Shown here: piece after piece, positions 9,541-18,752 of the stretch | Numbering within the stretch: the stretch's first letter is position 1 | How the letters are laid out: each line of letters opens with the position of its first letter | NCBI GenBank assembly: GCA_049999725.1 | Contig: JBNGIS010017877.1 | Span: 1-21,950 of the forward strand | Length of the DNA: 21,950 nt | Direction of reading: 5' to 3' | Source of the DNA: Haplomitrium mnioides | Taxonomy: Eukaryota; Marchantiophyta; Haplomitriopsida; Calobryales | Program-made: the position numbers and the translations under genes | The notes under the pieces: generated by a model | Databases searched by the model: none | What the model saw: the letters and a program-made list of their open reading frames with translations, nothing else | What the model was told of the DNA's origin: nothing

Positions 9541-12060
9541 TGTTAGGTCTTGAAGTGCAGAGCATAGGGGGAGGAGTCATGCTTTTGGGTCGGTGTTGTA
9601 GTATATAGCCTAACTTTTGGACTTAAGTAACTTGGTTGGAATAGGTACGGCACCCCGCTGATCGAGCTATCTAAGGATACACTTGGTTGTGAGGGTAGAA
9701 ACGTCCACCAAAACACAAGGGATCGTGAGGGTGCTTTCTCTTCCCTCAAGACTAGCTTAGGACCTGCAAACGAGGGTTGGCTTGCTGGTTGGTCTTCAGG
9801 TTCAGGAATAGTACCCCATAACAGAAAAGAAATAACGCAAATGCGTCTAATTTTAGATGTTTCAACTGGAAAGAATGATCCAAGGTAGATGTGTAGACTA
9901 AAATCATAGGCATTCACAATAACAAGAATAGCACTTTACTGAATACATGTTTAACTAGTAACCAATGCAGATAAAATTTCAGATCGCTCGGCTTCCCACT
10001 GGGGTCATAATACCTCAAGTTTTCACTTAATTAACCCTTCCCTCTCTTATATCCCTACTAGAATAACAAGTCCCACTCCTCTCTCAACAAGTATCCACCA
10101 CCAATACAACTACTATCACACTCTAGAGTTTTACTATCGTTCCACATAAACTTCCCCAAAATACAGAACACAAAGCAGACTCTAATAAAAAGACAAGATA
10201 CTGAACTCACGCACAAACACATAACAACAAATATTTTCAATTTTTTGTTACCTTACCTACCAGCCAACGACAACACCTTGGAAAGTAGCCTTGCAACCTT
10301 GAGCCATCCGAGTACTTGAATCATCCTATCCACTGCCCTACTTGATCACATGGACATATCTCCTTCACTAGACTCCCTACAGATAACCCTTCTCAATATC
10401 TATTTCAACTCATGTCTTCTATCCTCCAAACCAATCTTCTCATTCTTCCTTGTCTATTCCACCACACTCTTTCTTGTTTTATGTGACTTTTGTTCATCAG
10501 CCTGAAATCACCCCTAGTATCCGTATGCCTCCTCCTAATAACTTCCACCCTATTACTCCTTATTTTAATATATATTTGAAACTATGTGTCCTCAATAGAC
10601 CTCCTTTGTTCTTAAATTTGAATTTGTAGGAGGCTCTACCCCTTTCTTACTTCATGATATCAATTTAAGTACATCCACCCTCCTTGGATCTGCGACGAAC
10701 GAGGTCACTTCCTTCCAACATGACCCTTTCTTTTAAGCGCCAGCACAAGGGACTTCTTGGGAAGTCTCGCAATCATTCCACCTGCATGCGATGCGGCGGA
10801 GGACGATACCCGTCTGTAGACACTCTCGACGCGTTGTATTGATAGCACCCTTTGAATTCTCCCTCTGTGATTCTTAATTGTCCCATAACTTGTAGCTCTT
10901 TATGCAGAATCTAACGACGCAGGCCAGCCTCCTCTTTTAGCGTGATGCTTTGACAAACAAAGACTCATACTAGGCAATTGAATCACTTCCTCCTTCTCAT
11001 CGTATGACAGCAAGATCCCTTCCAGAACAGATTGTGGAATCGACTCCAAGCAACTATCAAATCTCATTTCCATTCTTCAATGCCTATTTTCTGCTACATG
11101 ATCTCCACTATTGTTCTTCCTCTGCCTTCTTGAATCTATTCCACCTCTCTATAGATTTGTTTGCAGCCCGTCTATGATTCGCAAGGCGGCAGTTAAGCAT
11201 ATCCTCCTTGTCACTCTTAGCAAGCTTTGACACCACCAACATGGAGATGGAGATATCGCGCAAGTATGGAGCTGCCTCCCTTCACCGTGATGTCGGTTCC
11301 AATACTAGAGACGCCATGAGATGCAGCCACTGGTGAATAGGTCGAAGTGTAGTGATCCTCAATTTGGACTATTGAGGATTACTAAGTCTCTCCTCCCCAC
11401 AACGTCCACTATGATGCTTGGACAAATTCTTTAGTGATTTGCACCCCCTCATCCATAGTACTCCAATTTATCCCCTCACCCCCTTCTGTTCTAAATCTCT
11501 TTAGCATCTCTTTGTCATCTCATCTGGCCCTTCTTGCTAAAGTGGCCTCTTTTCTATCGAGCTCACTCATTGTTGATGCACAGATGCCAAACGTACACAA
11601 CCAGCTTCCCCTTAAGAAGGAACCAACCATTTCTATATGCTCCAAAATATTCCCTACCCAATTCGGAGTCACTTCTAGCTGCAATCACCGATTTGACCAT
11701 CCCTCGGATGGCTCTCAAGATCGTTGTGCTGGTGGCGCATAAAGGTTGATGCTTCAAAACTTTAACTTTGCAAGGGTCATAAGAAAATGGCGACATGCAC
11801 ATAGGACCCTTCCGATCAACCAGAGATTTGTTGGATGATTTGCTTGGTACTCTTAGCGTTCATTGAACCTTCTGCACACCCCCACCCAAGACTAGTAAAA
11901 ACAAAATGCTCCTATATATATTCTCTTATGCCCCCCTGCACTTCCTCCTTCTCTTATCCTTCTATCTTGACTCACCATGCTATCCATCGTCTAAACCAAG
12001 GTCCGTCTCCCAAGAAAACCCATGAACCATTTTTTTTTTCAAGAAGCAGCGCTAACCAAG

Positions 12061-12112
<52 letters not shown>

Positions 12113-12841
12113 CCCAGCGAGAGAGCCAAAATAGGCTCTTTTCTTCTTTCTTCAAATGGCCCTAACTTCCTACGCACATGAATGTTTTCTTTTAACCTCC
12201 ATCTTTAGATCAAAATGATCTCACCCGTCTATTTTGTTCTCCACCTTTCTTTCCTTGGCTTGGCTTGGTAGTTTAGGTGTCGTGTCAATTAATTTATATT
12301 TTGCATTATCTTTTGTTGTTTACCAACTCAAACAATTTCTCCCAATTCTCACAAAATACAACACATATACATGTATAACAATTTTTCAAATCCTCCAAAA
12401 TACAAAATATATACCCATATACTCTAACAACACATATACACATGCAACCTTACTTACAAGAGGACGACTTTCTCTTTTCTCCTTTTTGAATTGATGTTTC
12501 TCCTTTTTTCTCCATTTTTGGCTATTCTAGCTATTGTTGCTGTCTGATCTGTTCCTTGACTTGATTGGTGCTTGTAATTTTCAAAGACTTGTGCTATTCC
12601 TACGGTCATATTTGTAGATACTAAGAAAACTTTTCTACTTTAAATATAATAAAAAGTCTTTTAACTAAATCCTAAAATCTTTTAACTGAATCTTTAAAAA
12701 GTCTTTCATCCTTTTGTTTGTACAGTGTCCATTGTTTGCCATTTCTGCCATTTGCATACTTGATTTCTTCCTTTTTTCTTGCTTTCTTCCTCCTTTGCCT
12801 CTCCTTGCGCGCGCCTTCATCTCCCATCTTGGACCCTAACA
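9541..12841 (-). repeat. Element A 5' LTR (right copy, complete, about 3.3 kb)
   Basis: On the minus strand the LTR starts TGTTAG at 12841 and ends CTAACA at 9541, a 6-bp inverted terminal match with the canonical TG...CA. The outer end falls exactly where element B sequence resumes and the inner end abuts the primer site. Positions 10221-12841 match 90-2920; positions 9541-10220 have no partner in the window. At 3301 bp this is a long LTR. A (GA)n microsatellite occupies 12064-12110. The terminal part on the minus strand (about 12770-12841) is purine-rich. No single TATA box can be chosen among several AT-rich stretches (near 12360, 12415 and 12645). Confidence 0.9.
12064..12110. repeat. (GA)n microsatellite in the right LTR
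   Basis: This is an uninterrupted 47-bp GA dinucleotide run. The matching place in the left LTR (about 2173-2181) has only a few GA units. The flanks (AACCAAGAA on one side, AGCGAGAGAGCC on the other) are shared, so the run grew or shrank after insertion. Confidence 0.97.
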
Positions 12842-12846
12842 AGTGG
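12842..12846. repeat. Candidate 5-bp target-site duplication of element A (right side)
   Basis: AGTGG directly follows the LTR end at 12841 and belongs to the element B reading frame. Ty3/gypsy integrase makes 5-bp duplications. The partner should lie just left of the left LTR, outside this window, so this is a prediction from position only. Confidence 0.45.
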
Positions 12847-13260
12847 TCTCTTCCTTCCTCACCTAGCTGGCTCAACACTGCTCCCACACAAAAACCTGAA
12901 ACATCCACCATTACATGGAATTCTTTAGACCAATTTGGGGTGCTAGGGTTGGGGCATTGGCCAATCGCCTTTTGAGTTCGTTGAAACTATATTTTCTTTG
13001 CTCGGTTGGCTCAAAATCGCTGTCATTTTTCACCATCTCGATCAAAAGGTAGGCTACCAAAGCAAATTTGGGGATGAACCTCCGATAATAGCCCACACAG
13101 CTCAGGAATCCGTGCACCTCCACCAAACACGTAGGAAACGCCACACCCAACCATAATGCTTTTCTCTTGGTCCACTGCGATTCCCTAGCTTGAGACCTTG
13201 TGCTCCAATAATATGCCTTTCTTGACCACAAAGAAGCATTTTTCAGGATGCAGTCGTAGC
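12842..13260 (-). pseudogene. Element B RT thumb and truncated RNase H
   Basis: The minus strand shows FLSCVGYYRRFIPKFA (RT thumb/connection, usual FLG-A-FYRRFI), then FEPTEQRKYSFNELKRRLA and the RNase H start MVDVSGFCVGAVLSQ with its first catalytic Asp. The frame reaches GEEGRDHLL and then passes into the element A LTR. Only the first quarter or so of RNase H is left here. The frame shifts near 12911-12930 and again around 13231. Confidence 0.86.
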
Positions 13261-13860
13261 CCCTTTCCCTACACTATTGGAATGTGACCCGTACGTGCTC
13301 TTCATGATCTTTCACCTTACTATACACCACGAAGTTGTCAATGAAGATCTCAAGGAACTTTCTCAAGAAGTCATGAAATATATTCATCAACAATCTCTGG
13401 AATGTACCAGGTGCATTACAAGGACCAAACAACAGCCTTCAAAATGCAACCACTCCCCACTCCGTCGTAAAAGCAATTTTTAACTGATCCTCCTACTGTA
13501 TCCACACCTGATTATAACCTGAGTACCCGTCCATGAAACTATACACCTCTTGGCCTACCACCAGGTCCAGCTCACCATCAATGAAGGGTAGAGGGTAGTG
13601 GTCCTTCTTCGTGGCTGCATTCAACTTGCAGAAATCTTTGTGGACCCGTATTTTTGGTTTCCTGTCCAATTCTACCTTCTTTGGCACCACCACCAAGGGG
13701 GACACCCATTTACTGTTCAAAACAAGGTATATAAACCTTGCATCTAAGAGCTTATCCACCTTCTCCTTAATTAGCAGGGAGAAGTGTGGGCTCATCCGAT
13801 ATTGTCATTGCTTCACGGGGGTCACGTTGGCTTCCAAATTGATTCGATGCTCTCCGAATT
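13261..13860 (-). pseudogene. Element B reverse transcriptase (broken, catalytic Asp lost)
   Basis: The minus strand reads ARFIYLVLNSKWVSPLVVVP (fingers), then KLNAATKKDHYPLPFIDGEL, YSFMDGYSGYNQVWIQ (first catalytic Asp present), a TAG, then FGPCNAPGTFQ and FIDNFVVYS near 13325-13350. The catalytic box is normally YIDD; here the last Asp is Asn, which alone would abolish activity. KLNAATKKDH is the wording seen in Athila/Tat-type plant gypsy RTs. Further stops lie near 13270, 13440-13450 and 13490. Confidence 0.88.
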
Positions 13861-14068
13861 CCCTAGGCACGCCCTTCAAGTCTATATGACTCCATAAACA
13901 TTTGTCACTACAATTCCCCAAGGTCTACAGAAAATTCCTCTCAGCCCTTCGGTTTAGGGCGAAACCAAGCTGGAAATTTCTCCCGCCTGGAACCGTTATT
14001 TCTCGGTACTTCTCTGCTCGTATGACATCCACTTTGATCTTGTTAGTGGAATCACAGTCTGACTCCAA
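13861..14068 (-). pseudogene. Element B protease-RT linker (degenerate)
   Basis: A weakly conserved stretch continues from protease to RT with several stops. It includes a part resembling the pre-RT segment (HRI-LEANVTPVKQ, near 13795-13850). No separate gene is supported. Confidence 0.55.
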
Positions 14069-14965
14069 TTAAGCCAGTCTTAGGCCTCTTGGAGCAAGCT
14101 TTTTGTCAGGCTTTTTTCCCCCGTCTTGGTGGTCAGCCCCCGCTGGAATGATGGTTGCAGCCGACTCCCTTTTTTGATTGGTTTCAGGGTTGGAAGTAGA
14201 TACTCCTGACTCCCCTTTTAGGTTGGGTTCAGGGCTGAGGATAGATACTCTTGACTCTCCTTCCTCTATTTCTCCAACCCAGAATACAGAGGTCTCCAAC
14301 TGATTTACCCTTGTTTCTGTTTCACCAACAAAATTTGCCTTTGTCATGCCACTCACCAATTTCAGCCAATAAGTGCCGTCGTCATTTGACTCCTCTTCCA
14401 TTGACCACTCAGTGTCGTACTCCTGATCTTCTACAATCTCCCCCTCATGTTGGACAGGTCTATAATGAACCACAGTCTTGGATGGCTCAAACACTAATAT
14501 AGAATCACCCCAATTGTGCATCACTTTGGCACCATACAACCAAGGCCTCCCGATTAAAACAAGGTATGGGGAAGCTCTAGCTGGCTTCATGACCAAGTAG
14601 CTCAGGGCAAACTCCTTCCCTCCAATCCATGTTAGAACCTTCAGCAAGGCCCCCAAGGGCTTAATTCTGGACTCGTCAGCCAACTGCATAATTCTTTCGG
14701 TTGGTTAGAAAGTCTTGAAGCCAAGACGGTGGGTAGTCTCCTCCACCATTATATTCACTCCTACCACTCCATCCACAAACACAAAGGGTAGAGTACACCC
14801 TGCTATCTGGATGTCTATCTCAAGAGCCCCTTTGTCCTCACAGATCATCTGCAAGTCGGCTGTGGTGCCCACCGCTGGGAGCTTCCTTTTTCTCTTGGCT
14901 CCCATGAATAGCTCCTTGAGCTGCCTTTTGTATACAAGGTTGTCCCTGATCAGCTGACCCACCAT
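14069..14965 (-). pseudogene. Element B aspartic protease region (broken)
   Basis: The upstream part (14705-14965) reads IQIAGCTLPFVFVDGVVGVN. This is the protease active-site region, with DGV in the place of the DSG/DTG-like triad; plant gypsy proteases often have DGGS here, so the motif is altered. A stop and frame change at about 14700 lead to ESRIKPLGALLKVLTWIGGK and SPYLVLIGRPWLYGAKV (14520-14680), the conserved C-terminal strands. A long acidic, Ser/Glu-rich tail then runs to 14069, with near-repeats of the type ES-VSTSNPE-N-K at about 14165-14245. The tail links protease to RT and has no known function. Confidence 0.8.
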
Positions 14966-15315
14966 CGCAGTGACTGGGCAATCCCTTGCATCCTTTTGGA
15001 TGTTGTACGGGACGAGAGTGCTGGTCGGTTCTCTTGGTGGTTGGGCTGCCTGGTCTTGTTTGGCCTACTCCTCGGTAGCATTTCTCTGATTAATCTCTCG
15101 TAGGGTCTTTTCCACCGCTTGCTAAGCTTCAGCTGCCTCCAAGGCCTCCAGTTGTCTCTTCACCTCCTCCTCTTGCTTGGGGTAGAACAACCTGGGTGCT
15201 CCCTCTTGTAATCTGAATCCTCCTCGGTAGGAAGCACATTAGCAATCCTCACTTTCTTCCGAACCTACTTGGATTTCTTCCTCTCCTTGGTCTTGGCTCC
15301 TGCCCTTGTTGCCAC
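14966..15315 (-). pseudogene. Element B gag-protease linker (degenerate)
   Basis: The minus strand is lysine/arginine- and glutamate-rich in translation and is broken by several stops. It lies between the gag zinc knuckle and the protease. Nothing catalytic is visible. Confidence 0.5.
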
Positions 15316-16804
15316 TCAATAGCAATCCTCCTCTAGAGCCATCTCCACCCATGGAAACTCTACCCCATATTCCCATGCAGTGGTCACCAAATTGGTCGTT
15401 GTCGGTGGTGATGCTTGGTGGACAGGAATGGGGGGCAACTCCAACCTTCTAGTGTGGAGGCAATTACTGGCCAGATGCCCTTCCTTCTTGCAACTGGTAC
15501 ATAGTAGGGCTGGCATGGCATACCCTTGCTTTTTGGACCTCTCGCTACCACTGTGGTGGATCCTCCCTCACGTAATGAATAAAGGTCCCATCAATATGGC
15601 ATTCTTGTGGGGAGTGCCCATAACTTCTGCATTGCACACACTATACATAAGCCATTCGTGACAACAGTTTTTTGCCCTCTGGCTTTATACCGGAAAAATG
15701 GATTGTCATGGCTTCCAACTTCGCGTTAATTTCTTCCATGGGGTCTTTCGCCACCCTCCTCTTGCTGGTTTATGCCCCAGTGACTCTGTCATAGGTTCTG
15801 TGGGGTTTTCTCTCCTTGGACTCTCTTTGTTTCTCATGTCTTCTTCCCCTCTTCTCTTTGACCTCTTTTTTCTTCTTACTCCCTCTCTTCTTCTGCCTCC
15901 TATGGGATCTTTCATCCTCTGAAATTTGTGAGCTGCTCTTACTCTCAGATTCAGACTATGAAGAGGAGCTATCCTCTTGGCTTGAACTCTCCGACTCATC
16001 TCTCCTCTTTGTCTTTCTCTTCAAGCTCAACACCACATCCTTAACATATGATTCGGCTTCTTCTACGGCCTGCTCAAGGCATGCGGGTTTGGATCTCCTC
16101 ACCCAAGCCCCTAAACTCCTAAGCAAGGCTGAAATAAACCAAGAGGTGAGTATCTCATTCGATGCTGTAGGTGTGATCTTCCTGGCCATTCGTTCGAATC
16201 GCTGCAGAAACTTTCGCACAAATTCGGTCTTCTTCATTTCCATTTGGCCTATCTTGATCAGGGCCTCTAATTCACCTCCGACCTTCCTGAATTCCTCTAG
16301 GAAGGCTAACTTGAGGGTGTCCTAAATCCTCTTGGTAGCCTCTGGTAAAGTCTGGTACCATTGACCAACCTCTCCCTTCAGCACTCCAGGGAGAATAATT
16401 TCCTTGATCAATTTCTCCCCATTAGCATAAGCTATGCCTTCAAAATCATTTAGCCACTCATCCGAGTCTTCCCTAGTGGACCCTTTGAATGTTTTGTATC
16501 TGAACCGAGATCTTTGCGCTACATGCCCTACTGGCGGTTGCTGGACCACATGCACTATATTGGCCATAGGTGTTTTGTTGTGCAGAATAGGAAGCTCTCC
16601 CATAGTTCCAAGGCTTCTTCCACTTCTGAGGGAGATCCCTCTTGTATCCAAATAGGTTAACCTCCTTGGTTGATCTCCTTCCACTTCTGGTGCTAAGCTG
16701 CTCCCAGAATTCCAAAAATCTTTTCCTTGCTCCACTTCAAAGCTGTACCACAAGTCAGCTATGAGATGTGGAAACCAATGCTCTCCACTCCTCCAACTTG
16801 ACAA
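15316..16804 (-). pseudogene. Element B gag with one intact zinc knuckle (broken)
   Basis: Gag is in at least three open pieces. 16322-16804 begins with MSSWRSGEHW and holds FKGSTREDSDEWLNDFEGIA and ILPGVLKGEVGQWYQTLP, the start of the retrotransposon gag (capsid) domain. After a TAG at 16322-16324 the frame goes on through LAFLEEFRKVGGELEALIKI to FVRKFLQRFERMARKI and CLEQAVEEAESYVKDVVLSL (15956-16243). A Ser/Glu stretch and a strongly basic Arg/Lys region (about 15830-15900) follow. The knuckle at 15460-15501 reads CTSCKKEGHLASNC, an intact CX2CX4HX4C for RNA binding. A second, weaker Cys-containing part lies near 15610-15665. The start is chosen as the first ATG of the most upstream gag-like frame and is uncertain. 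Confidence 0.83.
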
Positions 16805-18184
16805 TTTATAGCAAGGTTAACTTCTAGAACTCTTTGGTCCCGTTGTAATCGGCAAAAATTGTTAATGTCAGCCCTAGGGTTGGTCCCTTATCTCATTTCT
16901 TACCAGTTTGCACCAACTTAAAGGTTGTTTGTGTTTTGGGATCTTTCATGGGAGGGGCTTCAAACCAACTTGAATCCAACTCTTCCTTACACTCTCTGGA
17001 ATAACTACAACACTCTTGGAGATGGATTTTGCTTTTAGAGCTACCTACTTACGACAATTATGTACATTACACACACTCGCACACCCACAGCCAACACCCT
17101 TCCTTTAGGTGAAATCAATGCACTCAAATAATATTTAATAAGGTCTACAAGCTTCACACTTAGTTTTGCTAGCCCACAAATACCCACAGCAATTCTAAGA
17201 AACCTCTAACATATCCATCGACATCCCCACACACACACCTAAATTCAAGTAATTTTCACTTCAGCCACCCAAAGTCCCTAGATTGACTTCCCAAGGGAAA
17301 GAAAGATGGTTGTTTGACATCTACCAATAGAAATGCAACTCTCATAACTGCTGGCCCTCACTCCACCCCACAGACACCTGCTAAATCCACCGACAACCCC
17401 TCCCTAGCATGATCTGCCCGACAATAACTCCAACTCGACGTCTACTTGAAGAAGATCGACACTCAATGCACCAAAGAGGCACACTAGACTCACCCTGAAT
17501 TTAATCCGCAACTTGCTCTTGAGTCACGTAGTAGCCTGGAGTAGCACAACTAGTTTTTACAGAGACAAGAAAAGAAAACACAACTATTTGTACCTCCCAC
17601 ACATTGTGACTTGAAGATAAGACCCCTCCCCCCCCCTCTTTGAGTTCCCTAGAAAGGTTGTCCTTGGATGTTGCACCACCTCCACAGTCGGTCCACTTGC
17701 GTATGCCCTCCGCTAGTACTCCAGCACCAGCCCTTGAGCAATGCAATCCACCCCACCTTCAGCCACGCAAACCCAACCCAAGACATCTCCAGTCCTCCTC
17801 TCGTGATGGCCTTCCTTCTCTTACTCTTCCGTCATCTGTCTCGCACTCACAATGCTCCCATAGTGAATCCCCAAAAATGAGCCCTGCAAGAGGCTATGCC
17901 TCCCAAAGCGCCATGGCTTATTCCCTTAAATCCCCTTTATATTTTTGTTTGGCCATAACTCAGCCACTAACTTTACCTCTAATTTTAGACGCGACTAACT
18001 AATATAATAGTCCCAATTTGAAGCCCTAACGTTTTGGCCAAACTCCTTATCCCATTAACTAATTTAATTACTCTCCTTAGTTTAACCCACGGTGATGGAT
18101 TCTCATGTTTTGGCGATCTCCTCTTTCCTCACCTAAGTTTAGAGCTAAGTTAAGAGAGTTTGTTTCCCTTTAATGCACTTGTAA
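16805..18184 (-). other. 5' flank of element B: probable leader plus LTR, ends not defined
   Basis: About 1.4 kb without a supportable gene. On the minus strand it leads into element B gag, so its leader and 5' LTR are expected here. TGTTAATG at 16859-16866 (plus strand) could be an LTR end, but no clear tRNA-complementary primer site lies next to it. A run of nine C is at 17628-17636. The open frames on either strand (for example 17501-18002) show no motif. Confidence 0.4.
17936..17945 (-). promoter_or_regulatory. Possible TATA box upstream of element B gag
   Basis: The minus strand reads AAATATAAAG, a good match to the plant TATA box. It lies about 1.1 kb upstream of gag in a region expected to hold the LTR promoter. 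It is a sequence match only. Confidence 0.3.
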
Positions 18185-18752
18185 AGGTCTTTTTTTGGCC
18201 TTTCTTCTTTTTCACATTGCTCACTCCATCTTCTTAGCTCATGTGTGTTGGATGTGTGGTAAGAAATAGATGCACCCAAATAGCCTCCTTGAAGTCTTCA
18301 TAGCCTCCTTGAAGTCTTCATGGTGAAGAGCCTTGACCATTGAAGTAGATCCACTTCCAAATGTATGTGAGACACTCACTCATGAGTTGGAATAACTCTT
18401 TCTTGATTTTTCCTTTTGCTCTAAATCTAAGAGTTCTAGTATTGGTTGACATGCAGCTGCAACTTAGAGACCCTTCAAGTCACTTCCTGAATAGCCTTCT
18501 GTTATATAAGCAAGCTCGTCATAGTCAACGCCTATTGACAACTCCTCTTCGGCAAGAATTACGAGGAGAATTTTTGGTCTATTTTTGTGTTCGGGAGATC
18601 TAACAATACTCTTCTAGGATGTCTCCCAATCATTGCATCATCAAGATTGAATGGCTGATTGGTAGGCGACCAAACTAAGACACACTCATCGTCCTTGGAA
18701 CGAAGCCCACCATGGATTCATTTCTTGTTTTTCATGTTGCTTCATGCTCCAA
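18185..18752 (-). pseudogene. AAA ATPase fragment (Msp1/ATAD1-katanin-spastin type), intron-less and broken
   Basis: The minus strand, read across frames, gives the C-terminal half of a plant AAA ATPase. In order it shows EHEA (18740-18750), a degraded KNEF-like part, GLRSKDDECVLVW, TNQPFNLDDAMIGRHPRR (sensor-1 Asn and arginine-finger region; family consensus ATNRPFDLDEA-IRR-PRR), then ILLVILAEEELS. ELAYITEGYSGSDLKGL follows (family hallmark TEGYSGSDLKNL, sensor-2 region), then VAAACQPILELL and an EDFKEA helix. A terminal SNTHELRRWSEQ resembles the SxNMxEL-QWN end of plant members. Walker A and B would lie upstream and are absent. Damage: stops near 18719, 18465 and 18381, a one-base frameshift at the A/T run near 18571-18575, and a 20-bp tandem duplication at 18281-18320. 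About 190 residues run on without an intron, suggesting a processed copy or one very long exon. Confidence 0.85.
18281..18320. repeat. 20-bp perfect tandem duplication inside the ATPase pseudogene
   Basis: TAGCCTCCTTGAAGTCTTCA occurs twice in succession (18281-18300, 18301-18320). On the minus strand it duplicates codons of the EDFKEA helix, and 20 is not a multiple of three, so it shifts the frame. The last conserved ATPase block reads in the shifted frame after it. Confidence 0.95.

Larger units (their letters stand above)
90..12841 (-). mobile_element. Element A: long-LTR Ty3/gypsy retrotransposon (degenerate, nested)
   Basis: Two direct copies of a long repeat (90-2920 and within 9541-12841) flank a minus-strand gag-protease-RT-RNase H-integrase order, which defines Ty3/gypsy. 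The right LTR has TGTTAG/CTAACA ends on the minus strand. One base inside it lies a 14-nt match to the tRNA-Asp 3' end. RT and protease motifs and the lack of a recognisable chromodomain put it on the Athila/Tat (non-chromovirus) side; this is an inference without a tree. There is no room for an env-like third gene, because pol ends at 3087 and the LTR starts at 2920. The internal region is about 6.6 kb. Every domain carries stops or frameshifts, so the copy is dead. It is inserted in the RNase H domain of element B. Its left LTR is incomplete in this window. Confidence 0.9.
12842..16804 (-). mobile_element. Element B: older Ty3/gypsy retrotransposon, cut by element A
   Basis: The minus-strand order gag, protease, RT, RNase H is again Ty3/gypsy. 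The RNase H frame stops abruptly at 12842 where the element A LTR begins, so the rest of RNase H, integrase and the 3' LTR should lie beyond the left end of element A. Its motifs are diverged from element A, so it is a different family on the same side of the gypsy tree. Its 5' LTR should be within 16805-18184, but I could not fix its ends. Confidence 0.85.

Noticed and set aside
14251-14502. Plus-strand open frames opposite element B protease and gag (for example 14251-14502, 15380-15661, 15816-16325)
   Set aside because: They are shadows of the minus-strand gag-pol frames, with leucine/serine-rich content expected from complementing Glu/Lys-rich codons.
16830-16870. Candidate primer-binding site for element B next to gag
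   Set aside because: The minus-strand sequence here does not match the 3' end of any tRNA I can recall with confidence.
16859-18605. Possible element B LTR from TGTTAATG (16861) to GATCTAACA (18605), ends TGTTA/TAACA
   Set aside because: The right end falls inside the conserved part of the ATPase pseudogene (near the DLPN part), so it cannot be the LTR limit.
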